Source of the DNA: Gemmatimonadetes bacterium T265
GTDB lineage: Bacteria; Gemmatimonadota; Gemmatimonadetes; Gemmatimonadales; Gemmatimonadaceae
DNA: 64,000 nucleotides
Direction of reading: 5' to 3'
NCBI GenBank assembly: GCA_019973575.1
Contig: BPUI01000001.1
Coordinates: 1,934,342-1,998,341 of the forward strand
Shown: positions 25,635 to 34,744 of the stretch, piece by piece
Layout of the letters: each line of letters opens with the position of its first letter
How positions within the stretch are numbered: the first letter of the stretch is position 1
The notes under the pieces: generated by a model
Databases searched by the model: none
The model's input: the letters and a program-made list of their open reading frames with translations, nothing else
Told to the model about the DNA's origin: nothing
Position numbers and translations under genes: made by a program

Positions 25635-27713
25635 ATGACGCTTCGTTCCCGGTTCGTCCGCCTCGCCACGGCCGCCGCCCTCGCCGCGCCGGCGCTCGCC
25701 CGCGCCCAGGGCCCGGCCCCCGCGCCCAACGTGCCCGCGCGGGGCCGCGGCATCGACCCCGCCAACCTCGACACGACCTGCGCGGCCTGCACCAACTTCT
25801 TCCAGTTCGCCGACGGCGGCTGGCTGAAGCGCAACACCATCCCCGCCGCGTACGCGTCGTGGGGCAGCTTCAACGAGCTCCACGACCGCAACCAGGACGT
25901 CCTGCGCCAGATCCTCGACGCCGCGGCCGCCGACCGCCCGGCCCCCGTCGGCAGCAACACGCAGAAGATCGGCGCCTACTACCGCAGCTGCCTCGACTCG
26001 GGCGCCGTCGACCGGCGCGGCCTTGCCCCGCTCGCGCCCGTGCTCGACCGCATCGCCGCGCTCCGCACGAACGACGAGGTCAAGGTCGCGCTCGGCCCGC
26101 TCGAGCGCGAGAGCGGCCTCTCGCTCGCCCCGTTCGGCGTCGGCGTCGGCACCGACGACAAGCGCTCCGACTCGACGCTCGTCGTCCTCGCCCAGGGCGG
26201 CCTCGGGCTCCCCGACCGCGACTACTACCTCAACACCGACGCGCGCACGACCGAGCTGCGCGCGAAGTACGTCGCGCACGTCGCGCGCATGCTGGAGCTT
26301 GCGGGCACGCCCGCGGCCGAAGCGACGGCGGGCGCACAGCAGCTGCTCGCGCTCGAGACGAAGATGGCCCGCGCGCAGCTCTCCCGCGTCGCGATGCGCG
26401 ACCCGAGTGCCGTCTACCACCGGATGACGCTGGCCGAGGCGCAGCGCCTCACGCCGGACTTCGTGTGGGCCGGCTACCTGAGCGCGACCGGGGCCCCGCG
26501 CGCCGTGTCCTCGGCGTCGCTCGTCAACGTCATGGAGCCCGCGTACTTCGCCGCGGCCGACACGCTCCTCTCGCGCGAGCCCGCGGCCACCTGGCGCACG
26601 TACCTCCGCTACCACGCGCTCGAGGGCGCCGCGCCCGGGCTGCCCACGCCCTTCGTCAAGGAGGTGTTCGCCTTCGAGCGCAACTTCACCGGCGCCACCG
26701 AGCAGCTCCCGCGCTGGAAGCGCTGCGCCGCGTCGATCAACAACGCGTTAGGCGAGATGGTCGGGCAGGAGTACGTGAAGCGCGCCTTCACGCCCGAGGC
26801 GAAGGCGCGCGCGCTCGCCATGGTCACCAACCTGCAGGCCGCGCTCGGCGACCGCATCCGCGCCCTGCCGTGGATGAGTGACAGCACCAAGCAGCAGGCG
26901 CTCGCCAAGCTCGGCGCGTTCACGCGCAAGATCGGCTACCCCGACCGCTGGCGCGACTACTCCGCGCTGCGCGTCGACGACGACTACCTCGGCAATCTCC
27001 GCCGCGCCGCGCTCTTCGAAGAAGACCGCAACTGGGTCAAGCTCGGCAAGCCGGTCGACAAGACCGAGTGGGGGATGACGCCGCCGACCGTGAACGCGTA
27101 CTACAACCCGACCTGGAACGAAATCGTCTTCCCCGCGGGCATCCTCCAGCCGCCCTTCTACGACCCCCAGGCCGACGACGCCGTGAACTACGGCGCGATG
27201 GGAGCCGTGATCGGGCACGAGATGACGCACGGCTTCGACGACCAGGGGCGCCAGTACGACGCGCAGGGCAACCTCCGCGACTGGTGGACCGCCGGCGACG
27301 CCAAGCGCTACAACGCCGAGGCGCAGAAGGTCATCGACCAGTTCTCCGCCTACACGGTCGTCGACTCGTCGACGCACGTGAACGGCAAGCTCACCACGGG
27401 CGAGAACATCGCCGACTTCGGCGGGCTCACGGTCGCGTACGCGGCGATGCAGAAGGCCTACGCCAACCAGCCCCGCACGAAGATCGACGGTTTCACCCCC
27501 GAGCAGCGCTTCTTCCTCGGCTGGGCGCAGGTGTGGCGCGAGCTGCAGCGCCCGGAGGCCGCGCGCTCGCAGGTCGCCGTCGACCCGCACGCGCCCGCGC
27601 TCTGGCGCGTCAACGGCCCGCTGTCGAACATGCCCGAGTTCAGGGCGGCGTGGGGCTGCAAGGACGGCGACCCGATGGTCCGCGCCGTCGCCGTGCGCCC
27701 GAGCATCTGGTGA
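25635..27713 (+). CDS. Secreted M13-family metallopeptidase, copy 2
   Basis: A 692-residue paralogue of the preceding gene, similar along nearly all of its length, with the same DTTCAACTNFFQFA start after the signal peptide. HEMTH is at residues 528-532, with ENIADFGGL and NAYYNP present and a C-terminal Trp. The signal peptide is MTLRSRFVRLATAAALAAPALARAQ. Both copies keep all catalytic residues, so neither is decaying. They presumably arose by tandem duplication and may differ in substrate range. Confidence 0.95.
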   Translation: MTLRSRFVRLATAAALAAPALARAQGPAPAPNVPARGRGIDPANLDTTCAACTNFFQFADGGWLKRNTIPAAYASWGSFNELHDRNQDVLRQILDAAAADRPAPVGSNTQKIGAYYRSCLDSGAVDRRGLAPLAPVLDRIAALRTNDEVKVALGPLERESGLSLAPFGVGVGTDDKRSDSTLVVLAQGGLGLPDRDYYLNTDARTTELRAKYVAHVARMLELAGTPAAEATAGAQQLLALETKMARAQLSRVAMRDPSAVYHRMTLAEAQRLTPDFVWAGYLSATGAPRAVSSASLVNVMEPAYFAAADTLLSREPAATWRTYLRYHALEGAAPGLPTPFVKEVFAFERNFTGATEQLPRWKRCAASINNALGEMVGQEYVKRAFTPEAKARALAMVTNLQAALGDRIRALPWMSDSTKQQALAKLGAFTRKIGYPDRWRDYSALRVDDDYLGNLRRAALFEEDRNWVKLGKPVDKTEWGMTPPTVNAYYNPTWNEIVFPAGILQPPFYDPQADDAVNYGAMGAVIGHEMTHGFDDQGRQYDAQGNLRDWWTAGDAKRYNAEAQKVIDQFSAYTVVDSSTHVNGKLTTGENIADFGGLTVAYAAMQKAYANQPRTKIDGFTPEQRFFLGWAQVWRELQRPEAARSQVAVDPHAPALWRVNGPLSNMPEFRAAWGCKDGDPMVRAVAVRPSIW

Positions 27714-27788
27714 GCCGCGCGGCATGATCACCGACCCCGGCGGGGGCGCGCCATTGCTGTCCGTCGCGACCCCGCCGAAGTTGGTGCC

Positions 27789-28538
27789 ATGCGCGCCGCA
27801 ATCCTCCTCTGCACGGTCGGCCTCACGGCCTGCAGCGTCGAATACCGCCCGGCCAAGACGGGCGAGGATTCGGCCCGCGCGGTCGCCGCGCTCGCGGCGG
27901 CGCGCGCCGAGTCCGCGGTCGCGTTGCGGCGCGCCAACACCCGCGTCGACACGGTCGTGCGCGTCGATACCATCTACGTCCGCGACACGCTCCCCGCGCT
28001 CGGCGAGCCCCCGGCCGACTCGCTGACGCTCAAACCCGCCGTCGTGTCGCCGGCGACTGCGACCGTCACGACCGCAGCCGTCACCCCCGCCGACCTCGAC
28101 GCACTCCGCGCCCGCGGCCTGCTCGTCCCCGTCCAGGGCGTGCGCGCGGCCGATGTGCCCGACACCTTCAACGAGCGCCGCGGCGGGGGCACGCGCCCGC
28201 ACGAGGCGCTCGACATCCTCGCCCCGCGCGGCACTCCGGTGCTCGCCGCCGACGACGGACGCGTCGCGAAGCTCTTCACGAGCAAGGCCGGCGGCCTCAC
28301 CGTGTACGTGCTCGCCCCCGGCGACCGGCTGATCGCCTACTACGCGCACCTCGACCGTTACCGCGACGGCCTCGCCGAGGGTGCGGCCGTTCGGCGCGGC
28401 GACGTGCTCGGTTACGTCGGCTCGACCGGCGACGCCGACGCGGCCACGCCGCACCTGCACTTCGCGGTGGCCGTCGTCAACGACCCGCGCCGTTGGTGGG
28501 CCGGGACGCCGATCGACCCCAAGCCGTTCCTCCGCTGA
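27789..28538 (+). CDS. M23-family peptidoglycan peptidase lipoprotein
   Basis: A 249-residue protein with a lipobox (LTACS, Cys at residue ~15). The C-terminal LytM/M23 domain (about 145-245) has zinc ligands in RPHEALDILAPRGTP (HxxxD) and PHLHFAV (HxH). The middle region is an Ala/Val/Thr-rich spacer. It would cut peptide cross-links in the cell wall or act as an envelope regulator. The next gene starts two bases after its stop. Confidence 0.9.
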   Translation: MRAAILLCTVGLTACSVEYRPAKTGEDSARAVAALAAARAESAVALRRANTRVDTVVRVDTIYVRDTLPALGEPPADSLTLKPAVVSPATATVTTAAVTPADLDALRARGLLVPVQGVRAADVPDTFNERRGGGTRPHEALDILAPRGTPVLAADDGRVAKLFTSKAGGLTVYVLAPGDRLIAYYAHLDRYRDGLAEGAAVRRGDVLGYVGSTGDADAATPHLHFAVAVVNDPRRWWAGTPIDPKPFLR

Positions 28539-28539
28539 C

Positions 28540-29430
28540 GTGACGGCGAACCACCGGCGCGCGATCCGCGTCGCGCAACTCGGGCTCGTCGTCAACGCGG
28601 GCCTTGCCGCCGCCAAGCTCGCGGGGGGCATCTTCGGTCACACCTACGCGCTCGTCGCCGACGCGGTCGAGAGCGGCGCCGACATCCTCGCCTCGGCCAT
28701 CGTCTGGGGCGGTCTCGCCGTCGCGGCGCGCCCGGCCGACCGCGACCATCCGTACGGCCACGGCAAGGCCGAGGCGCTCGCCGCGGCGGTCGTCTCGGCC
28801 CTGCTCGTCGTCGCGGCGTTCGGCATCGCGGTCGAGGCGATCCGTGAGATCCGCACCCCGCACCAGGTCCCCGCCCCCTGGACGCTCGGCGTGCTCGTCG
28901 TCGCGTTCGCGCTCAAGTGGTGGCTCATGCGCCGCGCCGGCGCGGTCGGGGCCGACACGGGGAGCACCGCCGTCCGCGCCGACGCGGGCCACCACCTGAG
29001 CGACGCGGTGACCTCCGCGGCCGCGTTCGTCGGCATCACCGTCGCGGTCGTCGGGAGCCGCGTCCACGGTCACCCCGCGTGGGCCTCGGCCGACGACTGG
29101 GCCGCGCTCCTCGCCTCGGGCGTGATCGCCTATAACGGCGTGCAGCTCCTGCGCCCCGCGCTGCACGACCTCATGGACCGCATGCCCGACGGCGCCGTGG
29201 TCGGCGCGGTCGAGCGTGCTGCGCGCGCGGTGCACGGCGTGCTCGACGTCGAGAAGCTCAACGTCCGCCGCGCCGGCACCGTCTACCACGTCGACATCCA
29301 CGTCCAGGCCGCGCCGAAGACGCCCCTCGACGAGGCCCACGTGTTGGGCGGCATGGTAAAAGGCGCAATCCGCCGCGAAGTTCCCGGCGTCGACGGCGTC
29401 CTCGTACACATGGAGCCGTACGAGGGCTGA
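28540..29430 (+). CDS. Cation diffusion facilitator (metal efflux) transporter
   Basis: A 296-residue inner-membrane metal/H+ antiporter. Metal-site motifs are present in helix 2 (VADAVESGADIL) and helix 5 (DAGHHLSDAVTS); HPYGHGKAE, diagnostic of the family, lies between. A cytosolic C-terminal domain follows (from about residue 210). GTG start at 28540, just past the M23 stop, gives the expected length. The metal (Zn, Fe, Mn, Co) cannot be told from sequence alone. Confidence 0.92.
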   Translation: MTANHRRAIRVAQLGLVVNAGLAAAKLAGGIFGHTYALVADAVESGADILASAIVWGGLAVAARPADRDHPYGHGKAEALAAAVVSALLVVAAFGIAVEAIREIRTPHQVPAPWTLGVLVVAFALKWWLMRRAGAVGADTGSTAVRADAGHHLSDAVTSAAAFVGITVAVVGSRVHGHPAWASADDWAALLASGVIAYNGVQLLRPALHDLMDRMPDGAVVGAVERAARAVHGVLDVEKLNVRRAGTVYHVDIHVQAAPKTPLDEAHVLGGMVKGAIRREVPGVDGVLVHMEPYEG

Positions 29431-29508
29431 GCGCGCGGCAGTCGGCGGTGCGCGGCGCGGCTGGTACGAAACGGGCACGGCGGCCCGGTCCACCTCAGCC
29501 CCGCTGCC

Positions 29509-30570
29509 ATGCGCGCCACCACCCGCCCGTCGAACGCCGTCCTCTGGCTGACCGCGGCCGGCGCGGCCCTCTGGACCGCCCGCACCCTCGCCCGCCGCGC
29601 TCGCCGCATCGACTTCCGCGGCCGGGTCGCCCTCGTCACGGGCGGCTCGCGCGGGCTCGGCCTCGAGATTGCCCGCCAGCTCGTCGGCGCCGGCGCGCGC
29701 GTCGCCATCTGCGCGCGCGACGAGGTCGCCCTGAGCCGCGCCCTCGCCGACCTCGTCCACCGCGCCGCCGACCGCGGCGGCCGCGCGGACGACGTGCTCG
29801 CCCTCCCCTGCGACGTCACGGTCGAAGAGGACGTCCGCGCGCTCGTCGCCGCCGTCGAGCAGCGGCTCGGGCCCGTCGACCTGCTCGTCAACGACGCCGG
29901 GACGATCGAGGTCGGCCCGTCCGAGCAGATGACCCGCGCGGACTTCGACGACGCGATGGCGACCAACTTCTACGGCGCCTTACACACCGTCCTCGCCGTC
30001 ACGCCGGGCATGCGCGCGCGCCGGTCGGGGCGCGTCGTCAACATCGCGTCGATCGGCGGCAAGATCTCCGTCCCGCACCTGCTCCCCTACTCGGCGAGCA
30101 AGTTCGCGCTTGTCGGCCTCTCCGAAGGCCTCCGCGCCTCGCTCCTCAAGGACGGCGTGTTCGTCACGACGGTGTGTCCGGGCGAGATCCGCACGGGGAG
30201 CGCCGCCCACGCGGTCTTCAAGGGCGAGCAGGCGGCCGAGTACCGCTGGTTCACCTCGAGCAGCTCCGCCCCGGTCGCGGGCATGGCCGCCGACGAGGCC
30301 GCGCGCCGCGTCGTCGACGCCGCCGCGCACGGCGACGCCGAGTTGATCATGCCGACGAGCGCGTGGCTCGGGGTCAAGACGCACGGCCTCCTCCCCGGCC
30401 TCACGGCCGACCTGAGCGCCCTCGCCGAGCGGGGCCTCCCCGCGCCCGCCGCCGGCGGTACCGCGCGCCGCGCCGGACACGAGGTCGACGAGCGACTCCC
30501 GGCGTGGGCGCGCGCGGTCCAGGACCGGGCCGTCGCCGCCTACAACCAGGGCGAGCGCTTCGCGCCGTGA
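29509..30570 (+). CDS. Membrane-anchored short-chain dehydrogenase/reductase
   Basis: 353 residues. A hydrophobic N-terminal segment (VLWLTAAGAALWTA) comes before the Rossmann domain with TGGSRGLG (cofactor binding), NDAG and the catalytic Ser and YSASK (Tyr/Lys). The C-terminal extension of about 90 residues carries a helical, basic region. Substrate unknown. Similar membrane SDRs act on lipids or retinoids; the rhodopsin cluster lies 950 bases further on, but there is no direct link. Confidence 0.88.
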   Translation: MRATTRPSNAVLWLTAAGAALWTARTLARRARRIDFRGRVALVTGGSRGLGLEIARQLVGAGARVAICARDEVALSRALADLVHRAADRGGRADDVLALPCDVTVEEDVRALVAAVEQRLGPVDLLVNDAGTIEVGPSEQMTRADFDDAMATNFYGALHTVLAVTPGMRARRSGRVVNIASIGGKISVPHLLPYSASKFALVGLSEGLRASLLKDGVFVTTVCPGEIRTGSAAHAVFKGEQAAEYRWFTSSSSAPVAGMAADEAARRVVDAAAHGDAELIMPTSAWLGVKTHGLLPGLTADLSALAERGLPAPAAGGTARRAGHEVDERLPAWARAVQDRAVAAYNQGERFAP

Positions 30571-30585
30571 GCGCGAGCGCGCGCC

Positions 30586-31302
30586 TTACGCGAGCACCGC
30601 CGCCATCCGGTCGCGGATCGCGCCGTAGCACTCGCACGCGGCGCGCTCCAGCCCGGCGCGGTCGGTGATCCGCACCTCGCCGCGCGTCGACGCGATCAGC
30701 CCCGCGCGCCGCAACCCGCCTAACGCGCTCGCCACCGCCGGGCGGTGCACGCCCAGCATGTAGGCGAGGAACTCCTGCGTGAGCGGGAACGCGTCGGCCT
30801 CCGCCCGGTCGTGGCTCATCAACAGCCAGCGCGCGCACCGCCGCTCCAGCGTGTGCCGCCGGTTGCACGCCGCCCCCTGCGCGACCTGGTCGATGAGCGT
30901 CTGCGTGTAGCGCCGGAGGATCTCGTGCAGCACGCCCGCGGTCCGCGCGTGTCGCCGTAGCACGGGCACCCGCATCGCCTGCGCCCGCATCGGCAGCTGC
31001 ACGATGCAGCGCGTCGGCATCGCCTCGACGCCGAGCACGGCGGGCACGCCGGCGACGCCCTCGCGCCCGACCATCCCGACCTCGACCGTCCCGCCGTCGG
31101 CGAGCACCAGGATGAGCGACAGCATCCCGTTCTGCGGGAAGTAGACGTGCGTGATGGGGGCGTGCGGCTCGTACACCACGTGCCGCACGGGCAGCATCAC
31201 CGGCTCGAGGTGCGGGATGAGGCGCGCGTACTCCGCGCGCGGCAACCGCCGCAGGAGGTGGTTGGCCTCGGCGCGGGGCTCGGAGCGGCGGGGCGTCGGC
31301 AT
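30586..31302 (-). CDS. Crp/Fnr-family transcription regulator
   Basis: Starting at ATG 31302 the protein has about 238 residues: an N-terminal cNMP-binding-type beta domain (about 20-125, including VRHVVYEPHAPITHVYFPQNG) and a C-terminal winged helix (LTQEFLAYMLGVHRPAVASALGGLRRAGLI). Canonical cAMP contacts and Fe-S cysteines are not evident. ATGs at 31329 and 31332, or a start as far up as 31464, are possible. It is divergent from the rhodopsin gene and is the obvious candidate regulator of that operon. Confidence 0.85.
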   Translation of the reverse strand: MPTPRRSEPRAEANHLLRRLPRAEYARLIPHLEPVMLPVRHVVYEPHAPITHVYFPQNGMLSLILVLADGGTVEVGMVGREGVAGVPAVLGVEAMPTRCIVQLPMRAQAMRVPVLRRHARTAGVLHEILRRYTQTLIDQVAQGAACNRRHTLERRCARWLLMSHDRAEADAFPLTQEFLAYMLGVHRPAVASALGGLRRAGLIASTRGEVRITDRAGLERAACECYGAIRDRMAAVLA

Positions 31303-31408
31303 TCGGTTGGCGATGGTGGTGTGGCACATCATAACGCGCGGCTGCCCGAGCCCACGACCGCGCCCCGCGACGCCCGCTGCCCCGCCGTCACTGCCGCACG
31401 TGGCATGT

Positions 31409-31424
31409 GTGTTGATCCGTACAC
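31409..31424. promoter_or_regulatory. Possible Crp-type operator upstream of rhodopsin
   Basis: GTGT-N8-ACAC (GTGTTGATCCGTACAC) lies about 95 bases before the rhodopsin ATG, in the gap shared with the Crp-family gene. The arms are only 4 bp and the match to a Crp site is loose. Confidence 0.25.
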
Positions 31425-31517
31425 TTTCCGCGGCCCCGCCGCGCCCGACGCCCGGGCGCCGCACGGCCGCCCGCGCGCAGGGGCGCGCGCGACACCCGGG
31501 GCGGTGGGGGACGACCG

Positions 31518-32348
31518 ATGGATCCGTACGGCAGCGAGCGGCGGTGGTACTGGGTGGGGACGGTGGTGCTCGCGCTCGGCGCGTTCGCCATGCTGCTGCG
31601 CTCGCGCGGCAAGCCGCGCGACTCGGAGCCGCACTACGTCTACCACATCCTGGTGTGCCTCGCGGCCGCCGTGTTCTACACGTTCATGGGGCTCGATCAG
31701 CTCCGCGTCGAAATCCCGGAGCAGACGCGACACGTCTACCTCGCGCGCTACGTCGACTGGTCGATCACCACGCCGCTCCTCCTCGCGGCGCTCTGCACCA
31801 CCGCGCTCGGCGAGCTCCGCCGCCGCGCGGCGCTCGTCGTCGGCATCCTCGTCGCCGACGTCGCGATCATGGGCACCGGCCTCGCCGCCGCGCTCTCGCA
31901 CGTCCAGGGTGCGAAGGTGACGTGGTACCTCGTCAGCTGCGCCTTCCAACTCGCCGTCTACGCCCTCATCTGGGGCCCGCTCCGCCGCGAGGCGACCGGT
32001 CAGCAGAGCGCGACCGTGGGCGCGGTCTTCACGCGCAACGCCACGGTGCTCTCCGTGCTCTGGGTGCTCTACCCGCTCGTCTGGCTCGGCGCGCCCGAGG
32101 GGTTCCGCCTCTTCGAAGCCCCGACCGAGGCGCTGATCTTCCTCGTCCTCGACATCATCGCCAAGGTCGGCTACGGCTTCATGACGCTCGCCGGCAGCGC
32201 GCAGCTCGAGCCGCAATCCGCCCACTATCGGCCCGTCGTCGAGCCGATCACGTCGCTCCCGCCCGACCCGTCGTCCGGCCGCGCGGGCTCCGAGCGCGAG
32301 CGCGCCCGCGAACGCCGCGAGCTCGCCGGCGCGGGCGGCGGCCGGTAG
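31518..32348 (+). CDS. Microbial (type I) rhodopsin with D-T-A motif
   Basis: A 276-residue seven-helix retinal protein. Helix G carries the retinal lysine Lys216 after Asp212 (LVLDIIAKVGYGF). Helix F has Trp182, Tyr185, Pro186 and Trp189, and Glu194 and Glu204 of the proton-release site are also present; from helix F on, the numbering coincides with bacteriorhodopsin. Helix C reads RYVDWSITTPLLLAA: the counterion Asp85 is Asp80 and Thr89 is Thr84, but the cytoplasmic donor Asp96 is Ala91. The equivalent of bacteriorhodopsin Leu93 is Leu, which suggests green absorption. It is the first gene of a rhodopsin-crtY-blh operon. A proton pump with slow reprotonation or a sensor are both possible. 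The C-terminal 40 residues are charged. Confidence 0.95.
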   Translation: MDPYGSERRWYWVGTVVLALGAFAMLLRSRGKPRDSEPHYVYHILVCLAAAVFYTFMGLDQLRVEIPEQTRHVYLARYVDWSITTPLLLAALCTTALGELRRRAALVVGILVADVAIMGTGLAAALSHVQGAKVTWYLVSCAFQLAVYALIWGPLRREATGQQSATVGAVFTRNATVLSVLWVLYPLVWLGAPEGFRLFEAPTEALIFLVLDIIAKVGYGFMTLAGSAQLEPQSAHYRPVVEPITSLPPDPSSGRAGSERERARERRELAGAGGGR

Positions 32349-32405
32349 CGCGGCCGGTAGCGCGGCCGCCGGGCAGCCGCCGCGCGTAATCGTTAGGCGA
32401 CCGCG

Positions 32406-33593
32406 GTGCGCGCGGACGTCGCGATCGTCGGCGCGGGGTGTGCGGGCCTCAGCCTCGCCGCGCGCCTCGCGGACGCGGGTCCGCGCGCCGGCCGCGTCGT
32501 CCTCCTCGACGAACGCACCACCTTCGCCCGCGACCGCACGTGGTGCTTCTGGGACGTGCACCCGCACCCGTTCGCCGCGGCCGTCACGCACCGCTGGGCG
32601 CGCTGGCGCGTGCGGGGCCCGGACTGCACCGACGTCGTCCGCACCTCGACGCGTTACGCCTACCAGCACGTCCCGGCCGACGCCTTCTACGCCGCCGCCC
32701 TCGCGCGCGTCGCGGCCGCGCCGCACGTCGAGCTCCGGCTCGGCGAACGCGCCGACGCCGTGGCCGACGCGCGCGACGCGCGCGTCGCGGTCGTCGTGCA
32801 CACGACCCACGGCGCACTCCACGCCGCGCACGTCTTCGATAGTCGGCCCGGCCCTCCGCCCGCCCGCGCCGACCAGCTGCGCGCCGGCTACCCCGACCCT
32901 CGGCCGCACGCGACGCGCCTCGTCCAGGCATTCGCCGGGGCCGTCGTGCGCACCGCCGCGCCGGTGTTCGACGCCGGCACGGCGACGCTGATGGATTTCA
33001 CCGCCGACCAGCCCGGCGACGGCTTTCCGTTCGGCTACGTGCTCCCCTACTCGGCCCACGAGGCGCTCGTCGAACTCGCCATGATCGCGGAACGTGCGCC
33101 CACAGCCGCCGTGCTCGAGGCCGCACTCGCGCGCTACGCCGCCCGCCTCACGGGCGGCGTCCACGTCACGCGCTCGCGCGAAGCCGGCGTCATTCCGATG
33201 GACGCCGCGCTGGTCGAACGCCGTCCCTCGCCGCGGGTCACCCGCATCGGCGTCGCCGGCGGCATGGCGAAGCCGTCCACGGGCTACGCCTTCCTCGCCA
33301 TCCAGCGCGACTCGGCGGCGCTCGCCCGCGCCGTCGTCACCTCCGTGTTAGGCCAGGCATCGCGCCCCCGCGGCTCCGTCGCCCGCTGGCTCGACCACGT
33401 CTTCCTGCGCCGCCTCCATGCCGCCCCCACCGCCGCGCCGGCCCTCTTCACCCGCCTGTTCGCCGTCGCGGACCCCGACGCCCTCGTCCGCTTCCTGTCC
33501 GACGTCGGCTCGCCCGGCGACGCGGCCCGCGTGATCACCGCGTTGCCGCCGCTGCCCTTCGTCGCCGAAGCGTGCCGCCTGGCGGCCGCGTGA
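32406..33593 (+). CDS. crtY: Lycopene beta-cyclase
   Basis: A 395-residue FAD/NAD-dependent cyclase that turns lycopene into beta-carotene. N-terminal dinucleotide fold DVAIVGAGCAGLSLA, the CrtY signature RTWCFWD near residue 42, and further family segments (FPFGYVLPYS; GGMAKPSTGYAF) are visible. It lies between rhodopsin and blh, overlapping the latter by four bases, and supplies the substrate for retinal. The first codon is GTG at 32406. Lycopene synthesis itself (crtE/B/I) is not in the window. Confidence 0.9.
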   Translation: MRADVAIVGAGCAGLSLAARLADAGPRAGRVVLLDERTTFARDRTWCFWDVHPHPFAAAVTHRWARWRVRGPDCTDVVRTSTRYAYQHVPADAFYAAALARVAAAPHVELRLGERADAVADARDARVAVVVHTTHGALHAAHVFDSRPGPPPARADQLRAGYPDPRPHATRLVQAFAGAVVRTAAPVFDAGTATLMDFTADQPGDGFPFGYVLPYSAHEALVELAMIAERAPTAAVLEAALARYAARLTGGVHVTRSREAGVIPMDAALVERRPSPRVTRIGVAGGMAKPSTGYAFLAIQRDSAALARAVVTSVLGQASRPRGSVARWLDHVFLRRLHAAPTAAPALFTRLFAVADPDALVRFLSDVGSPGDAARVITALPPLPFVAEACRLAAA

Positions 33594-34744
33594 CGTATCC
33601 CGCGGCGCCTGCCGGGCCGTGGCTCGCCCGCTGGCGCGCGTGGCACGCCCGCGCCGCGGGGCTGACGCTCTCGGCTATCGTCGTCACCGCACTCGTCGCC
33701 CCCGCGGGCGTGCGCCCGGGCACGGCCGTGCAGGTCGCCGCCCTCGCCGCCGCCGTCGCGGTCTTCGGCGTCCCGCACGGCGCGCTCGACCCGCTCGTCG
33801 GGCGCCGCTGGCTTTCGCCGCGCTTCGGCGTCGGCTGGTGGGCGCCCTTCCACGGCGCCTACGTCGTGTTAGGCGCCGCGGTCGTCGTCGGCTGGACGTT
33901 CGTCCCCGCCGCGACGCTCACCGCGTTTCTCGCCGCCTCCGCGCTCCATTTCGGCCTCGGCGACGGCGCGCGCGAGCGCGCGCCGCGCCGCCTCGCCTGG
34001 GCGGAGGTGCTCGTCCGCGGCGCCGCGCCGGTCGTCGTCCCCGCGCTCGCCCACCCCGACGCCGTCGCGCAGGCCTTCGCCTGGGTCGCGCCCAACGCGT
34101 CGCCTGGCGGACGCGCCGCGATCGTCACCGCGTCCGCGTGGTGCGCCCGCTGGGTCGTCGTCCCAGGCTGCGCCTTTTTCGCCCTCGCACACACCGCCGG
34201 GGCGTGGCGCGCCGCCCGACGCGCGACGAGCCGCCAGCCCCGCCCTCGTCCCCGCGCGGCACGACGTCTCGCCACCGTCCACCTGACCGACGCGCTCGAG
34301 TGCCTCGCCGTCCCGGCCGTCGCCGCGCTACTCCCGCCGTTCCTCGCCTTCCTCGTCTACTTCTGCGTCCTCCACTCCGCGCGCCACGCCCTCGCGCTGG
34401 CCGCGGCCCTCGACGCCGCGTCTCCCCGCCGCGCGTGGGCCCGCTTCACCCGGGCCGCCGTCCCCGCCACCGCGGCCACGCTCGCGTTAGGCGCCGCCGC
34501 GTGGCTCGCACTCTCGCGCGGGGCGGACGCCGCCGCCGGCGCCGCCCCGGCCGCCGTCCGCGTCCTCTTCGCCGGCCTCGCCGCCCTGACCGCCCCGCAC
34601 ACGCTCCTCACGGCCCTCGCCGGCGAGGGCCTCGGCGGCGCGCCGCCCGCCCGGCATGCCGACGCGGCGCCCGCGGCCCGGTCAGCCCGCCTCGCGCCCC
34701 GGCCCGTTCAGCTTGTTCCGCAGCGTGCGGACCGAGATGCCTAA
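33590..34744 (+). CDS. blh: Brp/Blh-type beta-carotene 15,15'-dioxygenase
   Basis: A 384-residue integral membrane enzyme that cleaves beta-carotene to two retinals. Four iron-ligand histidines are recognisable: His63 in GVPHGALDP, His120 in SALHFGLGD, His262/His266 in VLHSARH, and His337 in APHTLL. Start GTG overlaps the crtY stop as GTGA. The 3' end runs 63 bases past the stop of the convergent NtrC-type gene, so its last ~20 residues are encoded antisense to that gene. Stop TAA lies in GCCTAAC. It completes a self-contained retinal supply for the rhodopsin. Confidence 0.92.
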   Translation: MTYPAAPAGPWLARWRAWHARAAGLTLSAIVVTALVAPAGVRPGTAVQVAALAAAVAVFGVPHGALDPLVGRRWLSPRFGVGWWAPFHGAYVVLGAAVVVGWTFVPAATLTAFLAASALHFGLGDGARERAPRRLAWAEVLVRGAAPVVVPALAHPDAVAQAFAWVAPNASPGGRAAIVTASAWCARWVVVPGCAFFALAHTAGAWRAARRATSRQPRPRPRAARRLATVHLTDALECLAVPAVAALLPPFLAFLVYFCVLHSARHALALAAALDAASPRRAWARFTRAAVPATAATLALGAAAWLALSRGADAAAGAAPAAVRVLFAGLAALTAPHTLLTALAGEGLGGAPPARHADAAPAARSARLAPRPVQLVPQRADRDA

